Part shown: positions 29,697 through 37,505 of the stretch, in pieces
How the letters are laid out: each line of letters starts with the position of its first letter
How positions within the stretch are numbered: the first letter of the stretch is position 1
DNA from: Streptomyces sp. L-9-10
GTDB lineage: Bacteria; Actinomycetota; Actinomycetes; Streptomycetales; Streptomycetaceae
Assembly: GCF_004151105.1 (NCBI RefSeq)
Contig: NZ_PHRF01000026.1
Coordinates: 1-64,000 of the forward strand
Direction of reading: 5' to 3'
DNA: 64,000 nucleotides
Program-made: the position numbers and the translations under genes
Notes under the pieces: generated by a model
The model's database searches: none
Seen by the model: the letters and a program-made list of their open reading frames with translations, nothing else
What the model was told of the DNA's origin: nothing

Positions 29697-30202
29697 GGGC
29701 AGGCCGAGCCGAGGCGGAGAAGGAAGCCTGGATCTCGGCGGTTCTGCTGGAGTGGGGATCCTGCGGCCGCGTGGTGTATATCGACGATGTGCCGGTCGGC
29801 TTCGTCCTGTACGCGCCTCCGGCGTATGTGCCGCGGTCCATGGCCTTCCCGACGAGCCCGGTCTCTCCGGATGCCGTCCAACTGATGACCGCGTGGATGA
29901 TGCCGGGGTATCAGGGGCAGGGACTCGGTCGAGTGATGGTGCAGACCGTGGTGAAGGATCTGCTGCGGCGGGAGTTCAAGGCGATCGAAGCCTTCGGGAA
30001 CGCCCGCTGGAAGGAACCGGCCTGTGTGCTCCCCGCGGACCATCTGCTGGCGGTGGGCTTCAAGACCGTACGTCCGCATCCGACGTATCCACGGCTGAGG
30101 CTGGAGCTGCGGACCACGCTCTCCTGGAAGGAAGACGTGGAGCTGGCGCTGGACCGGCTGCTGGGAGCCGTCAAGAAGGAACCCGCGCTACGGCCACTCT
30201 GA
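29585..30202 (+). CDS. GNAT-family N-acetyltransferase
   Basis: The 205-residue protein starts MGRRLVPLTLDNLSDLPKRC and contains the acetyl-CoA motif A, MMPGYQGQGLGRVMVQTVVK. The last part has a conserved Pro/Arg stretch (FKTVRPHPTYPRLRLELRTT). The substrate is unknown. Its place between parB and the thioredoxin genes is conserved in Streptomyces. It converges on trxA with a shared terminator at 30226-30265. Confidence 0.85.
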   Translation: MGRRLVPLTLDNLSDLPKRCRACVFWELDPVSGEAAVGAGRAEAEKEAWISAVLLEWGSCGRVVYIDDVPVGFVLYAPPAYVPRSMAFPTSPVSPDAVQLMTAWMMPGYQGQGLGRVMVQTVVKDLLRREFKAIEAFGNARWKEPACVLPADHLLAVGFKTVRPHPTYPRLRLELRTTLSWKEDVELALDRLLGAVKKEPALRPL

Positions 30203-30225
30203 GCCGCGCGACGGATGCGAAAAGA

Positions 30226-30265
30226 GAAACGGGCCGACTCCCCCGTGGGGAAGTCGGCCCGTTTC
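30226..30265. terminator. Bidirectional terminator overlapping parS site 3
   Basis: Perfect 14-bp arms at 30226-30239 and 30252-30265 flank a 12-base loop, between the convergent GNAT and trxA genes. The right arm ends in GTTTC, which is also the first five bases of the parS site at 30261-30274. Confidence 0.85.
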
Positions 30266-30274
30266 ACGTGAAAC
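30261..30274. other. parS: parS site 3 (GNAT-trxA junction)
   Basis: Perfect GTTTCACGTGAAAC. It shares five bases with the right arm of the terminator at 30226-30265. Confidence 0.95.
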
Positions 30275-30298
30275 ATCGGGGGGCCGACGGCTGCCGAC

Positions 30299-30631
30299 TT
30301 ACTGGCCGATGAAGTCCTCAAGGTCGCGGACGAGCGCGGCCTTCGGCTTGGCACCGACGATGGTCTTGGCGACCTCGCCGTTCTGGTACACGTTCAGCGT
30401 CGGAATGGACATGACGCCGTACTTGGCTGCCGTGGCCGGGTTCTCGTCGATGTTGAGCTTGACGATCTCGATCTTGTCGCCGTGCTCGGCCGCGATCGCC
30501 TCGAGCGACGGGGCGATCTGGCGGCACGGTCCGCACCAGGCGGCCCAGAAGTCCACCAGTACGGGCTTGTCGCTCTTGAGTACGTCGTCGTCGAACGACG
30601 CGTCGGTCACATGCTTCAGGTCGCCGGCCAC
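30299..30631 (-). CDS. trxA: Thioredoxin
   Basis: The 110-residue protein starts VAGDLKHVTDASFDDDVLKS and has the active site WCGPC at about 32-36 and the cis-Pro (SIPTLNVYQNG). It reduces protein disulfides using electrons from TrxB encoded just upstream on the same strand. The GTG start follows AAGGAGG. The gap to the trxB stop is 43 bases, so the two form an operon. Confidence 0.97.
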   Translation of the reverse strand: MAGDLKHVTDASFDDDVLKSDKPVLVDFWAAWCGPCRQIAPSLEAIAAEHGDKIEIVKLNIDENPATAAKYGVMSIPTLNVYQNGEVAKTIVGAKPKAALVRDLEDFIGQ

Positions 30632-30674
30632 GGCGGCCTCCTTAGATTCGCGGGGTGTGGGTCGGTACAGCTGG

Positions 30675-31646
30675 TCAGACGGTGGCGGTCTTCTCCGGCT
30701 CGGCGTTCTCGCTGTCGCTCAGCGCGGCGAGGAAACGCTCGGCGTCGAGAGCGGCGGAGCAGCCGGTGCCCGCAGCGGTGATCGCCTGGCGGTAGGTGTG
30801 GTCGACGACATCACCGGCGCCGAAGACACCGGACAGGTTCGTCCGTGTCGACGGGGCGTCGACGGTCAGGTAGCCCTCGGGGTCCAGATCGAGCTGGCCC
30901 TTGAACAGCTCGGTCCGCGGGTCGTGGCCCACCGCGATGAACAGACCGGTCACGGAGAGCGCGGAGGTCTCGCCGGTCTTGGTGTTGCGCAGGGTCAGAC
31001 CGGAGAGCTTCTGCTCGCCGTGGATCTCGGCGACCTCGCTGTTCCAGGCGAACTTGATCTTGGGGTCGGCGAAGGCGCGGTCCTGCATCGCCTTGGAGGC
31101 ACGCAGGGTGTCCCGGCGATGGACGATCGTGACGGACTTGGCGAAGCGCGACAGGAAGGTGGCTTCCTCCATCGCGGTGTCGCCGCCACCCACCACGGCG
31201 ATGTCCTGGTCCTTGAAGAAGAAGCCGTCGCAGGTGGCGCACCAGGAGACACCCCGGCCCGAGAGCGTGTCCTCGTTGGCCAGGCCGAGCTTGCGGTGCT
31301 GGGAGCCGGTCGTCACGATCACGGCCTTGGCCTGGTGCACGGTGCCGGCCGTGTCGGTGACCGTCTTGATGTCACCGCTGAGGTCGACCGCGACGACATC
31401 GTCCGGGACGAGCTCGGCGCCGAAGCGCTCCGCCTGTGCCCGCATGTTGTCCATCAGGTCCGGGCCCATGATGCCGTCGCGGAAGCCCGGGAAGTTCTCC
31501 ACATCGGTGGTGTTCATCAGCGCACCACCGGCGGTGACGGCGCCCTCGAAGACCAGCGGCTTCAGCGATGCACGCGCGGTGTACAGCGCGGCGGTATAGC
31601 CGGCGGGCCCGGAGCCGATGATGATCACATTACGGACGTCGCTCAC
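30675..31646 (-). CDS. trxB: Thioredoxin reductase
   Basis: The 323-residue FAD enzyme uses NADPH to reduce thioredoxin. It has the FAD motif [20 protein letters not shown], the redox-active WCATCDGFF and the NADPH motif [19 protein letters not shown] start is used. It lies 120 bases after the anti-sigma gene, in the order sigma factor, anti-sigma, trxB, trxA also seen in mycobacteria. Confidence 0.97.
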   Translation of the reverse strand: MSDVRNVIIIGSGPAGYTAALYTARASLKPLVFEGAVTAGGALMNTTDVENFPGFRDGIMGPDLMDNMRAQAERFGAELVPDDVVAVDLSGDIKTVTDTAGTVHQAKAVIVTTGSQHRKLGLANEDTLSGRGVSWCATCDGFFFKDQDIAVVGGGDTAMEEATFLSRFAKSVTIVHRRDTLRASKAMQDRAFADPKIKFAWNSEVAEIHGEQKLSGLTLRNTKTGETSALSVTGLFIAVGHDPRTELFKGQLDLDPEGYLTVDAPSTRTNLSGVFGAGDVVDHTYRQAITAAGTGCSAALDAERFLAALSDSENAEPEKTATV

Positions 31647-31766
31647 GGGTTTCTTCCTCGTCTCTGCAGACTGCCTACTGGGGCCGGATCAACGACTTTC
31701 ACCCCATCCAACGGATCCTACGGGTCCCGCATTCCCGAGGCGTCCCGGCTCCACGAAGGGGGGTCG

Positions 31767-32762
31767 TCAGTGGCGGAGGTAGGCGTGCTTGAGGAGGACT
31801 TTCCCCTTGCCCGAAGGATCGCTGTCCACGCAGGCCGCGTCGATCACATAGGCCTGCACACGGGTGCTGTCTGTGGCGTCCGGCAGCACGACGAGGTAGG
31901 CGCTGCTGCCCCGGTACGTACCCGGCTCGGCGGCGAGGGCGGGCACGGTGCTCCCCGTGCCCTGTCGAATACAGGGCGGGATCTCGGGCTCGGGCTGGAG
32001 CAGCGGCGAATTCGCCGTGCTCCGGTCACCCCCGGTAGCGCGAGGCTCCTCGGCTTGTGAACCCTTGGACTCCTTGACCGTGGCGCCCGGGGCCAGCAGC
32101 GCGTCCACGCGGCTCTGAAGATGGGCTTCCGAGAGCTCATTGCCGTTCCCCGCGGCGCTGGCCGCAGAGTCGGCCACGGAGCTTTTGGCGCTGTTCGTCG
32201 CCCCGAGCGACCCGAGCGACTGGATCAGGAGAACGCTGACCCCTACGGCCGCTGTGCCGAAGACGGCACCCAGGACGGCGTTGCGACGGCGACGGCGGGT
32301 GTGCCCACCGCGGCCGGGACCGGTGGCTGCCCTCGGACGGCCGGCGGGTCGGTCCGTCCGTACCGAGTCCGCCGAGGTGGACTCGGTCAGGGTCGTCGGC
32401 GGCCCGGCCGGTTCGGCGACGGACGGTGTCGCGGGCGTGGGGGATGAGGACGTCCGGGACGAGGGCGGTGTTTCACGTGAAACATCCGCGGTCTCATCGG
32501 GGGCAGTGGCGTTCAGGAGCGCTTCCGCCGCCAGCGCGGCATCGATACGTCCGGCGACATCGGCAGGCATCCGAGGCGGTCCGGGCAGTGTGCCCAGGAG
32601 TCCCCGGATCTCTTCGAGCGAGTCATGGACATCCGCGCACAGAGCGCAGCCGTCGAGATGGCGTCGTACAGCGGCGGTACGGGACGGCGAGAGCAGCCCC
32701 TCCGCGAGATCGGAGATCTCCGAGACATCCGGGTGCTGAGCCGTGTCGGTCGTAGATGTCAC
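31767..32762 (-). CDS. Anti-sigma factor with zinc-finger (ZAS-like) N-terminus and external domain
   Basis: The 331-residue protein has an N-terminal anti-sigma domain with the HLDGCALC motif (HxxxCxxC) near residues 35-42, typical of ZAS anti-sigma factors. A Pro/Ser/Thr-rich middle leads to one transmembrane helix (LGAVFGTAAVGVSVLLIQSL) around residue 170 and an external C-terminal domain of about 140 residues. Its GTG overlaps the sigM stop by 4 bases (GTGA). It should sequester the sigma factor at the membrane. parS site 4 lies within the gene. Confidence 0.85.
   Translation of the reverse strand: MTSTTDTAQHPDVSEISDLAEGLLSPSRTAAVRRHLDGCALCADVHDSLEEIRGLLGTLPGPPRMPADVAGRIDAALAAEALLNATAPDETADVSRETPPSSRTSSSPTPATPSVAEPAGPPTTLTESTSADSVRTDRPAGRPRAATGPGRGGHTRRRRRNAVLGAVFGTAAVGVSVLLIQSLGSLGATNSAKSSVADSAASAAGNGNELSEAHLQSRVDALLAPGATVKESKGSQAEEPRATGGDRSTANSPLLQPEPEIPPCIRQGTGSTVPALAAEPGTYRGSSAYLVVLPDATDSTRVQAYVIDAACVDSDPSGKGKVLLKHAYLRH
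32470..32483. other. parS: parS site 4 (inside the anti-sigma gene)
   Basis: Perfect GTTTCACGTGAAAC, extended to 16 bp by T...A. It falls in the linker-encoding part of the anti-sigma gene and reads as VSRET there. Confidence 0.95.
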
Positions 32763-33463
32763 GCGCGCCCACCTCCGCCCTTCACTCCAGCAGGATCACT
32801 CGGTCCTGGGTCTGTTGGTTCCGCTGCCGGTGGGACGGATGCCCCCGGCGTCCGGTTCCTTCCCCGGCCGAGACCGCTGTTATCCCTGGTGGCCCCGCGT
32901 AGATGCGTGAGCATGGGCAGCAGTCTGGCCCGGCCGCGTGCGCAGCGGCTCTTCACGGTTCCGGTGGGCACGCCCAGTACTGCGGCGGCCTCTGCCACGG
33001 GGTAGCCCTGCATATCGACGAGAACCAGGGCGGCCCGCTGGTCGACGGGGAGTTTGGCCAGCGCCGCCAGCAGTTCACGGTGGAGATCCTGGCGCTCCGC
33101 GGGGGCCTCCGCCGACTCGTGGGGCTCAAGGAGCTGCTCCAGCCGCTCGGTGTCGTCCACGGGGGAGGTCCTGCGTGAGGCGGCCTTACGGGCTCGGTCG
33201 AGACAGGCGTTGACGGTGATGCGGTGCAGCCAGGTGGTCACGGCGGACTGCCCGCGGAAAGTGTGGGCCGCCCGGAAAGCGGAGACCAGCGCGTCCTGGA
33301 CCGCGTCGGCGGCTTCCTCCCGGTCACCCAGCGTCCGCAGGGCCACCGCCCAGAGCCGGTCCCGGTGGCGGCGTACCAGCTCGCCGAAGGCATGAGGGTG
33401 GCCCGCGACATGAGCGCTCAGCAGGTCCTGGTCGCTTGAGTCGCCGAGTGCGGCATCGTCCAA
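32759..33463 (-). CDS. sigM: ECF RNA polymerase sigma factor, SigM-like
   Basis: The 234-residue protein has sigma region 2 (HAFGELVRRHRDRLWAVALR and AADAVQDALVSAFRAAHTFR) and region 4 (LPVDQRAALVLVDMQGYPVA, VPTGTVKSRCARGRARLL). A basic, Gly/Pro-rich tail of about 45 residues is extra. The start is TTG at 33463, preceded by GGAGGGGGG, and no ATG or GTG fits. It lies 25 bases after the pseudokinase gene and overlaps the anti-sigma gene by 4 bases, as expected for a sigma/anti-sigma pair. The identification as SigM rests on the gene order. Confidence 0.88.
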   Translation of the reverse strand: MDDAALGDSSDQDLLSAHVAGHPHAFGELVRRHRDRLWAVALRTLGDREEAADAVQDALVSAFRAAHTFRGQSAVTTWLHRITVNACLDRARKAASRRTSPVDDTERLEQLLEPHESAEAPAERQDLHRELLAALAKLPVDQRAALVLVDMQGYPVAEAAAVLGVPTGTVKSRCARGRARLLPMLTHLRGATRDNSGLGRGRNRTPGASVPPAAEPTDPGPSDPAGVKGGGGRA

Positions 33464-33488
33464 CAGTGAGCCCCCCTCCCCTGATCCC

Positions 33489-35198
33489 TCAGCCGGTGAA
33501 CGTGATCTCGGAGATTCCCCCGCGGAAGCGGTCGGCAGACCCGTCCGTGGGCAGTTCGGTGATGTGGATCAATACGTACCGGGTTCGCACGGGCTTGTCG
33601 AGAGTGGTCTTGAGAGTTCCGCCCACAGTCTCCAGCTTGGTGAGGCGCTGAGAGAAGTCCGCGAGCGCCGACGGGTCCGACGCGTCCGCATCCGCCGCGA
33701 GTAGCTCGGCCTTCTGGCCTCCGCGGTACATGTCTATGTCGATGCCGGACACGTCCTGCACACTGCCCAGGTCGACGATGATTCCGCTGCCCTGCTTGCG
33801 GTCCGGCAGATTCCCGAAGTTCGGGTAGTTCTGGTACTGGAGCGTGATCCACGCGGTTCCGGGCTTGCCGTCAATGGCGTTCGGCACGAGGGCCGGCTTT
33901 ATCCCGGACCCGCTGGGCATGAACTCCGTCGCGTCGGCGATCCGCAGCGGCTTGGGGGCCTTGGTCGCCTTGTCGTCGCCCGTGGTGGGCTGGGTGGGCA
34001 CGGGATCGTTCTCGCTCCCCTGGTCGAGGAGGCGGTCGGCGACCTGCCAGCTGCCCAGCCCCAGCGCGGCGATGAGGAGCGCGGCGACGGTCCACTTCAG
34101 TAGCTTGCCGGTACGGCTCTGGAGCGGGGGCGGCGGGGGCGCCACCGGCGGGAGGGGCGGAGCGCCGAGGCCCGCCTGCGAGCGTCCGTAGGTGCCCTGC
34201 TGGTAGGTGGTGCGCTGGTACTCCGGCGGGGCGGTGAACGTGGGCTCGGGAGGTCGGATGCGCGGCATCTCCGCGACGGCAGCGGCCAGCTCGTCGGGGG
34301 TCGTGCAGGGCGGTTCCTGGCGGGAGGCGGTGGCGCCGTCGTTGACCAGGGCGCGCATGGCGAGCTCGGAGAGACCGCGGTGGATGCCGGCACGGACCTG
34401 GTCGGGGGCGATGAGCCCGACGCCCTTGGGAAGCCCGGAGAGCCCGTACGCGTCGGCTTCGTAGGGCCAGCGCTGGGTCAGTGCCGCGTAGAGGAGCGCG
34501 CCGATCGCCTCCGTGTCGGTGCGCTGCGGCCGGTCCGCGCTGATCCCGCGCAGAGCGGCGTTCACGGCGAGGCCGCGGATGCGGTACTGGCCGGTGGACG
34601 TACGCAGCACCGCCCCGGGGGTCAGCCGCAGATGGGCGAGACCCTCACGGTGGGCCGCCGCCATGGCCTGGGAGACCTGACTGACGAGCTGGTACGCCTC
34701 ATGGGCCTCCAGCGGCCCCGCGGCGAGGAGCGCGGTCAGCTCGACCGCGTCGGGCAGCCACTCGTGAACGACATAGACGAGGTCGTCCTCCTCGACGGCG
34801 TCCAGGACTTGCACGAAGCGGGGATCGCCGAGCAGGGCGGAGGACCGGGCCGCCGCCAGTACGGAACGGGCCCGCGGATGGTCGGCCGGGAGGAGATGCA
34901 CGCCGACGGCGCGGCGGAGCTTCTCGTCGACCGCTCGCCAGCTGCTGAAACCGTCCAGACGGGTGACGCACTCCTCCAGACGGTAGCGTCTGGCGAGTTT
35001 GTGGCCGCTGTGCAGCTCGGGCGCCGAGAGGCCCGGTTCGGTGTTCTGCCGTTCGCTGCCCGTGTCCGCTGCGGACTTCTCCGCCTCGTCCTGGGCTTCC
35101 GCCAACCCGTCGGTCGTGGCCTTGCCCGCCTTGGCGGCCAGCGGTTCATCACCGCTGTTGTCGGCCACGTCGACGGCAGCCGTGCTACGTTCCGCCAC
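33489..35198 (-). CDS. Pseudokinase with transmembrane helix and galactose-binding-like external domain
   Basis: The 569-residue protein has an N-terminal kinase fold (about 70-300) that lacks catalysis: HRD is replaced by HLRLTPGAVL and DFG by RIRGLAV. A Pro-rich linker, a transmembrane helix (WTVAALLIAALGLGSWQVAD) and an external region follow. The external region (VDLGSVQDVSGIDIDMYRGG) resembles discoidin/galactose-binding folds. In M. tuberculosis the same domains are fused to the C-terminus of MurJ (MviN), whose pseudokinase is phosphorylated by PknB and bound by FhaA. Here it is a separate gene directly after murJ, so a similar control of lipid II flipping is likely. GTG start with AGGAG. 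Confidence 0.85.
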   Translation of the reverse strand: MAERSTAAVDVADNSGDEPLAAKAGKATTDGLAEAQDEAEKSAADTGSERQNTEPGLSAPELHSGHKLARRYRLEECVTRLDGFSSWRAVDEKLRRAVGVHLLPADHPRARSVLAAARSSALLGDPRFVQVLDAVEEDDLVYVVHEWLPDAVELTALLAAGPLEAHEAYQLVSQVSQAMAAAHREGLAHLRLTPGAVLRTSTGQYRIRGLAVNAALRGISADRPQRTDTEAIGALLYAALTQRWPYEADAYGLSGLPKGVGLIAPDQVRAGIHRGLSELAMRALVNDGATASRQEPPCTTPDELAAAVAEMPRIRPPEPTFTAPPEYQRTTYQQGTYGRSQAGLGAPPLPPVAPPPPPLQSRTGKLLKWTVAALLIAALGLGSWQVADRLLDQGSENDPVPTQPTTGDDKATKAPKPLRIADATEFMPSGSGIKPALVPNAIDGKPGTAWITLQYQNYPNFGNLPDRKQGSGIIVDLGSVQDVSGIDIDMYRGGQKAELLAADADASDPSALADFSQRLTKLETVGGTLKTTLDKPVRTRYVLIHITELPTDGSADRFRGGISEITFTG

Positions 35199-35318
35199 CG
35201 TCGCTCCTGCCTCCCCATCCGTTGCGCACTATCCAACAGCCAAGCCAATTGTGCCCACAGTTGGACGCTATGCACGACACGCGGCAGCCGCTGATGGTTG
35301 TGCTGGACCCTGCCGCGT

Positions 35319-37460
35319 TTACCGTCCGAGGCGTCCGCGCACCATGCCGACCATGGCGTTCATCTCTTCGATCCGCATCTTCTTCGCCGCGACGAAGAAG
35401 AGGGCCAGCAGGGCGAGACCGCCGCCGAGCAGTGCCACCAGCGAGCTGAGGGCGCTGCTGCCCAGAGCGTTCAGGACGGCGTAGGCGATCGCACCGGCCG
35501 CGAGGGCTCCGGGGACGGCCGCCAGGCAGAGCCGGGCGTACGTACGCAGGACGCGGCCACCGTCCAGATCGCCGCCCAGCCGGTTCCGCAGCCTGCGCCA
35601 GGCGACACCGACACCGACCGCGTAGGCGAGGCCGTAGGAGGCGGCCATGCCGACCACGGCCCAGCGGGAGGGCAGGACCACATACGAGACGCCGGAGGCG
35701 GCGGCGTTGACCGCGGCGACGATGACCGTGTTGTAGAAGGGCGTCCGGGTGTCCTCGTAGGCGTAGAAGCCGCGCAGGACGACGTACTGCACGGAGTACG
35801 GGATGAGTCCGAGGGCGAACGCCATCAGGATGAAGCCCATGGAGCGTGCCGATTCCAGGCCGCTGGACGAGAACATCAGGATCGACAGCGGGACACCCAG
35901 CGCGAGGAAACCGAAGGCGATCGGCACGATGGCGACCGCCGAGTTGCGCAGTCCCTGGGAGATGTCGTCGCGTACGGCACCCGGGTCGCCGTCGTGGGCG
36001 GCGCGGGAGATCCTGGGCAGCAGGGCGGCCATGACGGAGACGGTGATGATGGCCTGCGGCATGCCCCAGATCAGCTGGGCGTTGCTGTAGGCGAGGATGC
36101 CCGTGCCGTCCTTGCCGGAGGCGACGCCGGCGGCGGTGGCGAGCTGGGTGACGACCAGGACCCCGGCCTGGTTGGCGAGGACGAAGAGCACCGTCCACTT
36201 GGCCAGCTTGACCGTCTTGCCGAGGCCGTGGCCCTTCCAGTCGAAGCGCGGGCGGAACCGGAAACCGGTCTCCCGGAGGTAGGGGATCATCGCGAGCGCC
36301 TGGACGACCAGCCCGAGCAGCGTACCGATGCCCAGCAGCCGCACGCCGTCCGGCGGGATCGTCTGCACGGTCATGCCCGAGTCGGCAGCGGTGCCGTACA
36401 CCCAGATGAACAGACCGAACGTGGTGATCATGACGATGTTGTTGAGGACCGGAGTCCACATCATCGCGCCGAACTTCCCGCGCGCGTTCAGGATCTGGCC
36501 CATCACCACATGCACACCCATGAAGAAGATCGTGGGCAGGCAGTAGCGGGCGAAGGTGACGGCGACATTGTTGGCCGCCGCGTCACTGGCGATCGGATCG
36601 GACATCAGACGCACCAGCCATGGTGCGCCGAACACGGCGAGGGCCACGATCGCGCCGAGCGCCACCATGACGAGGGTCAGCAGCCGGTTGGCATAAGCCA
36701 CGCCACCGTCGTCGTCGTTCTTCATCGCCCGCACGAGCTGCGGGACGAACACGGAGTTGAGACCGCCCCCGACGGTGAGGATGTAGATCATCGTCGGCAG
36801 CGTGTACGCCACGGTGAAGGAGTCACCGAGCAGGGCCGCGCCCAGCGCGGCGGTGATCACCAGGCTCCGTACGAAACCGGTGAGCCGGGAGACCAGCGTG
36901 CCCGCGGCCATCAGGGCACTGGACTTGAGCAGACCAGCGGCCTTGCCCCCCGACTTCTTGGGGGGCGGCGGTGCGGGCGCTGCTTCGGGCTCCGGCGCGG
37001 TCAGTACCTGGCCCGAGCCCTGCTGGTCGCGGTAGAGGTGGGCGAACGCGTCCGGATGGGAGTCTTCGTCACCGGCGCGGGAGACCAGGTCGTCGAGGCC
37101 GGTGAACTGGGTGGTTCGCGGGTCTTCCCCGTACGGGAGATGGCGCATGGGCCCGGAGGGCTCGGGCGCCGGGGTCTGGGCCCATACCCGGGGGTCGGGC
37201 GCGTTCTGCGGGGTGGGCGGCTGCTGGTAGAGCTGGTGGGCCTCCGGATAGGTGCCGGGAGGCGGCGGCGGATGTGAGGCGCGGTCGTAGAGCGCCTCCG
37301 TCACCGGATCCTGCGCGGAGAGATCCTGTGACCAGTAGGGGTCCCGGTCGTAGGCATCCTGGACATAGGGATCCTGGGCAGGCTGCGGAGTGGGCGGAAT
37401 CCGGCCCGCCGGGTCGCCACCCGCGCCCTGCCCACGGTCACCGTCGTACGGCGCGTTCAT
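35319..37460 (-). CDS. murJ: Lipid II flippase MurJ (MviN)
   Basis: The 713-residue flippase moves lipid II across the membrane for peptidoglycan synthesis. Residues 1-170 form a Pro/Tyr/Gln/Asp-rich cytoplasmic extension with little conservation. About 14 transmembrane helices follow, with typical MurJ segments such as LMAAGTLVSRLTGFVRSLVI and the Arg-rich loop. The last helix ends at a basic tail. GGTGGGG precedes the ATG. It follows the DUF6049 gene by 45 bases and precedes the pseudokinase, all in one apparent operon. Confidence 0.95.
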   Translation of the reverse strand: MNAPYDGDRGQGAGGDPAGRIPPTPQPAQDPYVQDAYDRDPYWSQDLSAQDPVTEALYDRASHPPPPPGTYPEAHQLYQQPPTPQNAPDPRVWAQTPAPEPSGPMRHLPYGEDPRTTQFTGLDDLVSRAGDEDSHPDAFAHLYRDQQGSGQVLTAPEPEAAPAPPPPKKSGGKAAGLLKSSALMAAGTLVSRLTGFVRSLVITAALGAALLGDSFTVAYTLPTMIYILTVGGGLNSVFVPQLVRAMKNDDDGGVAYANRLLTLVMVALGAIVALAVFGAPWLVRLMSDPIASDAAANNVAVTFARYCLPTIFFMGVHVVMGQILNARGKFGAMMWTPVLNNIVMITTFGLFIWVYGTAADSGMTVQTIPPDGVRLLGIGTLLGLVVQALAMIPYLRETGFRFRPRFDWKGHGLGKTVKLAKWTVLFVLANQAGVLVVTQLATAAGVASGKDGTGILAYSNAQLIWGMPQAIITVSVMAALLPRISRAAHDGDPGAVRDDISQGLRNSAVAIVPIAFGFLALGVPLSILMFSSSGLESARSMGFILMAFALGLIPYSVQYVVLRGFYAYEDTRTPFYNTVIVAAVNAAASGVSYVVLPSRWAVVGMAASYGLAYAVGVGVAWRRLRNRLGGDLDGGRVLRTYARLCLAAVPGALAAGAIAYAVLNALGSSALSSLVALLGGGLALLALFFVAAKKMRIEEMNAMVGMVRGRLGR

Positions 37461-37505
37461 GGTTACCCCACCTCATCGTCCCCGGCCGACCGGCCACGAC
37501 ATCGC

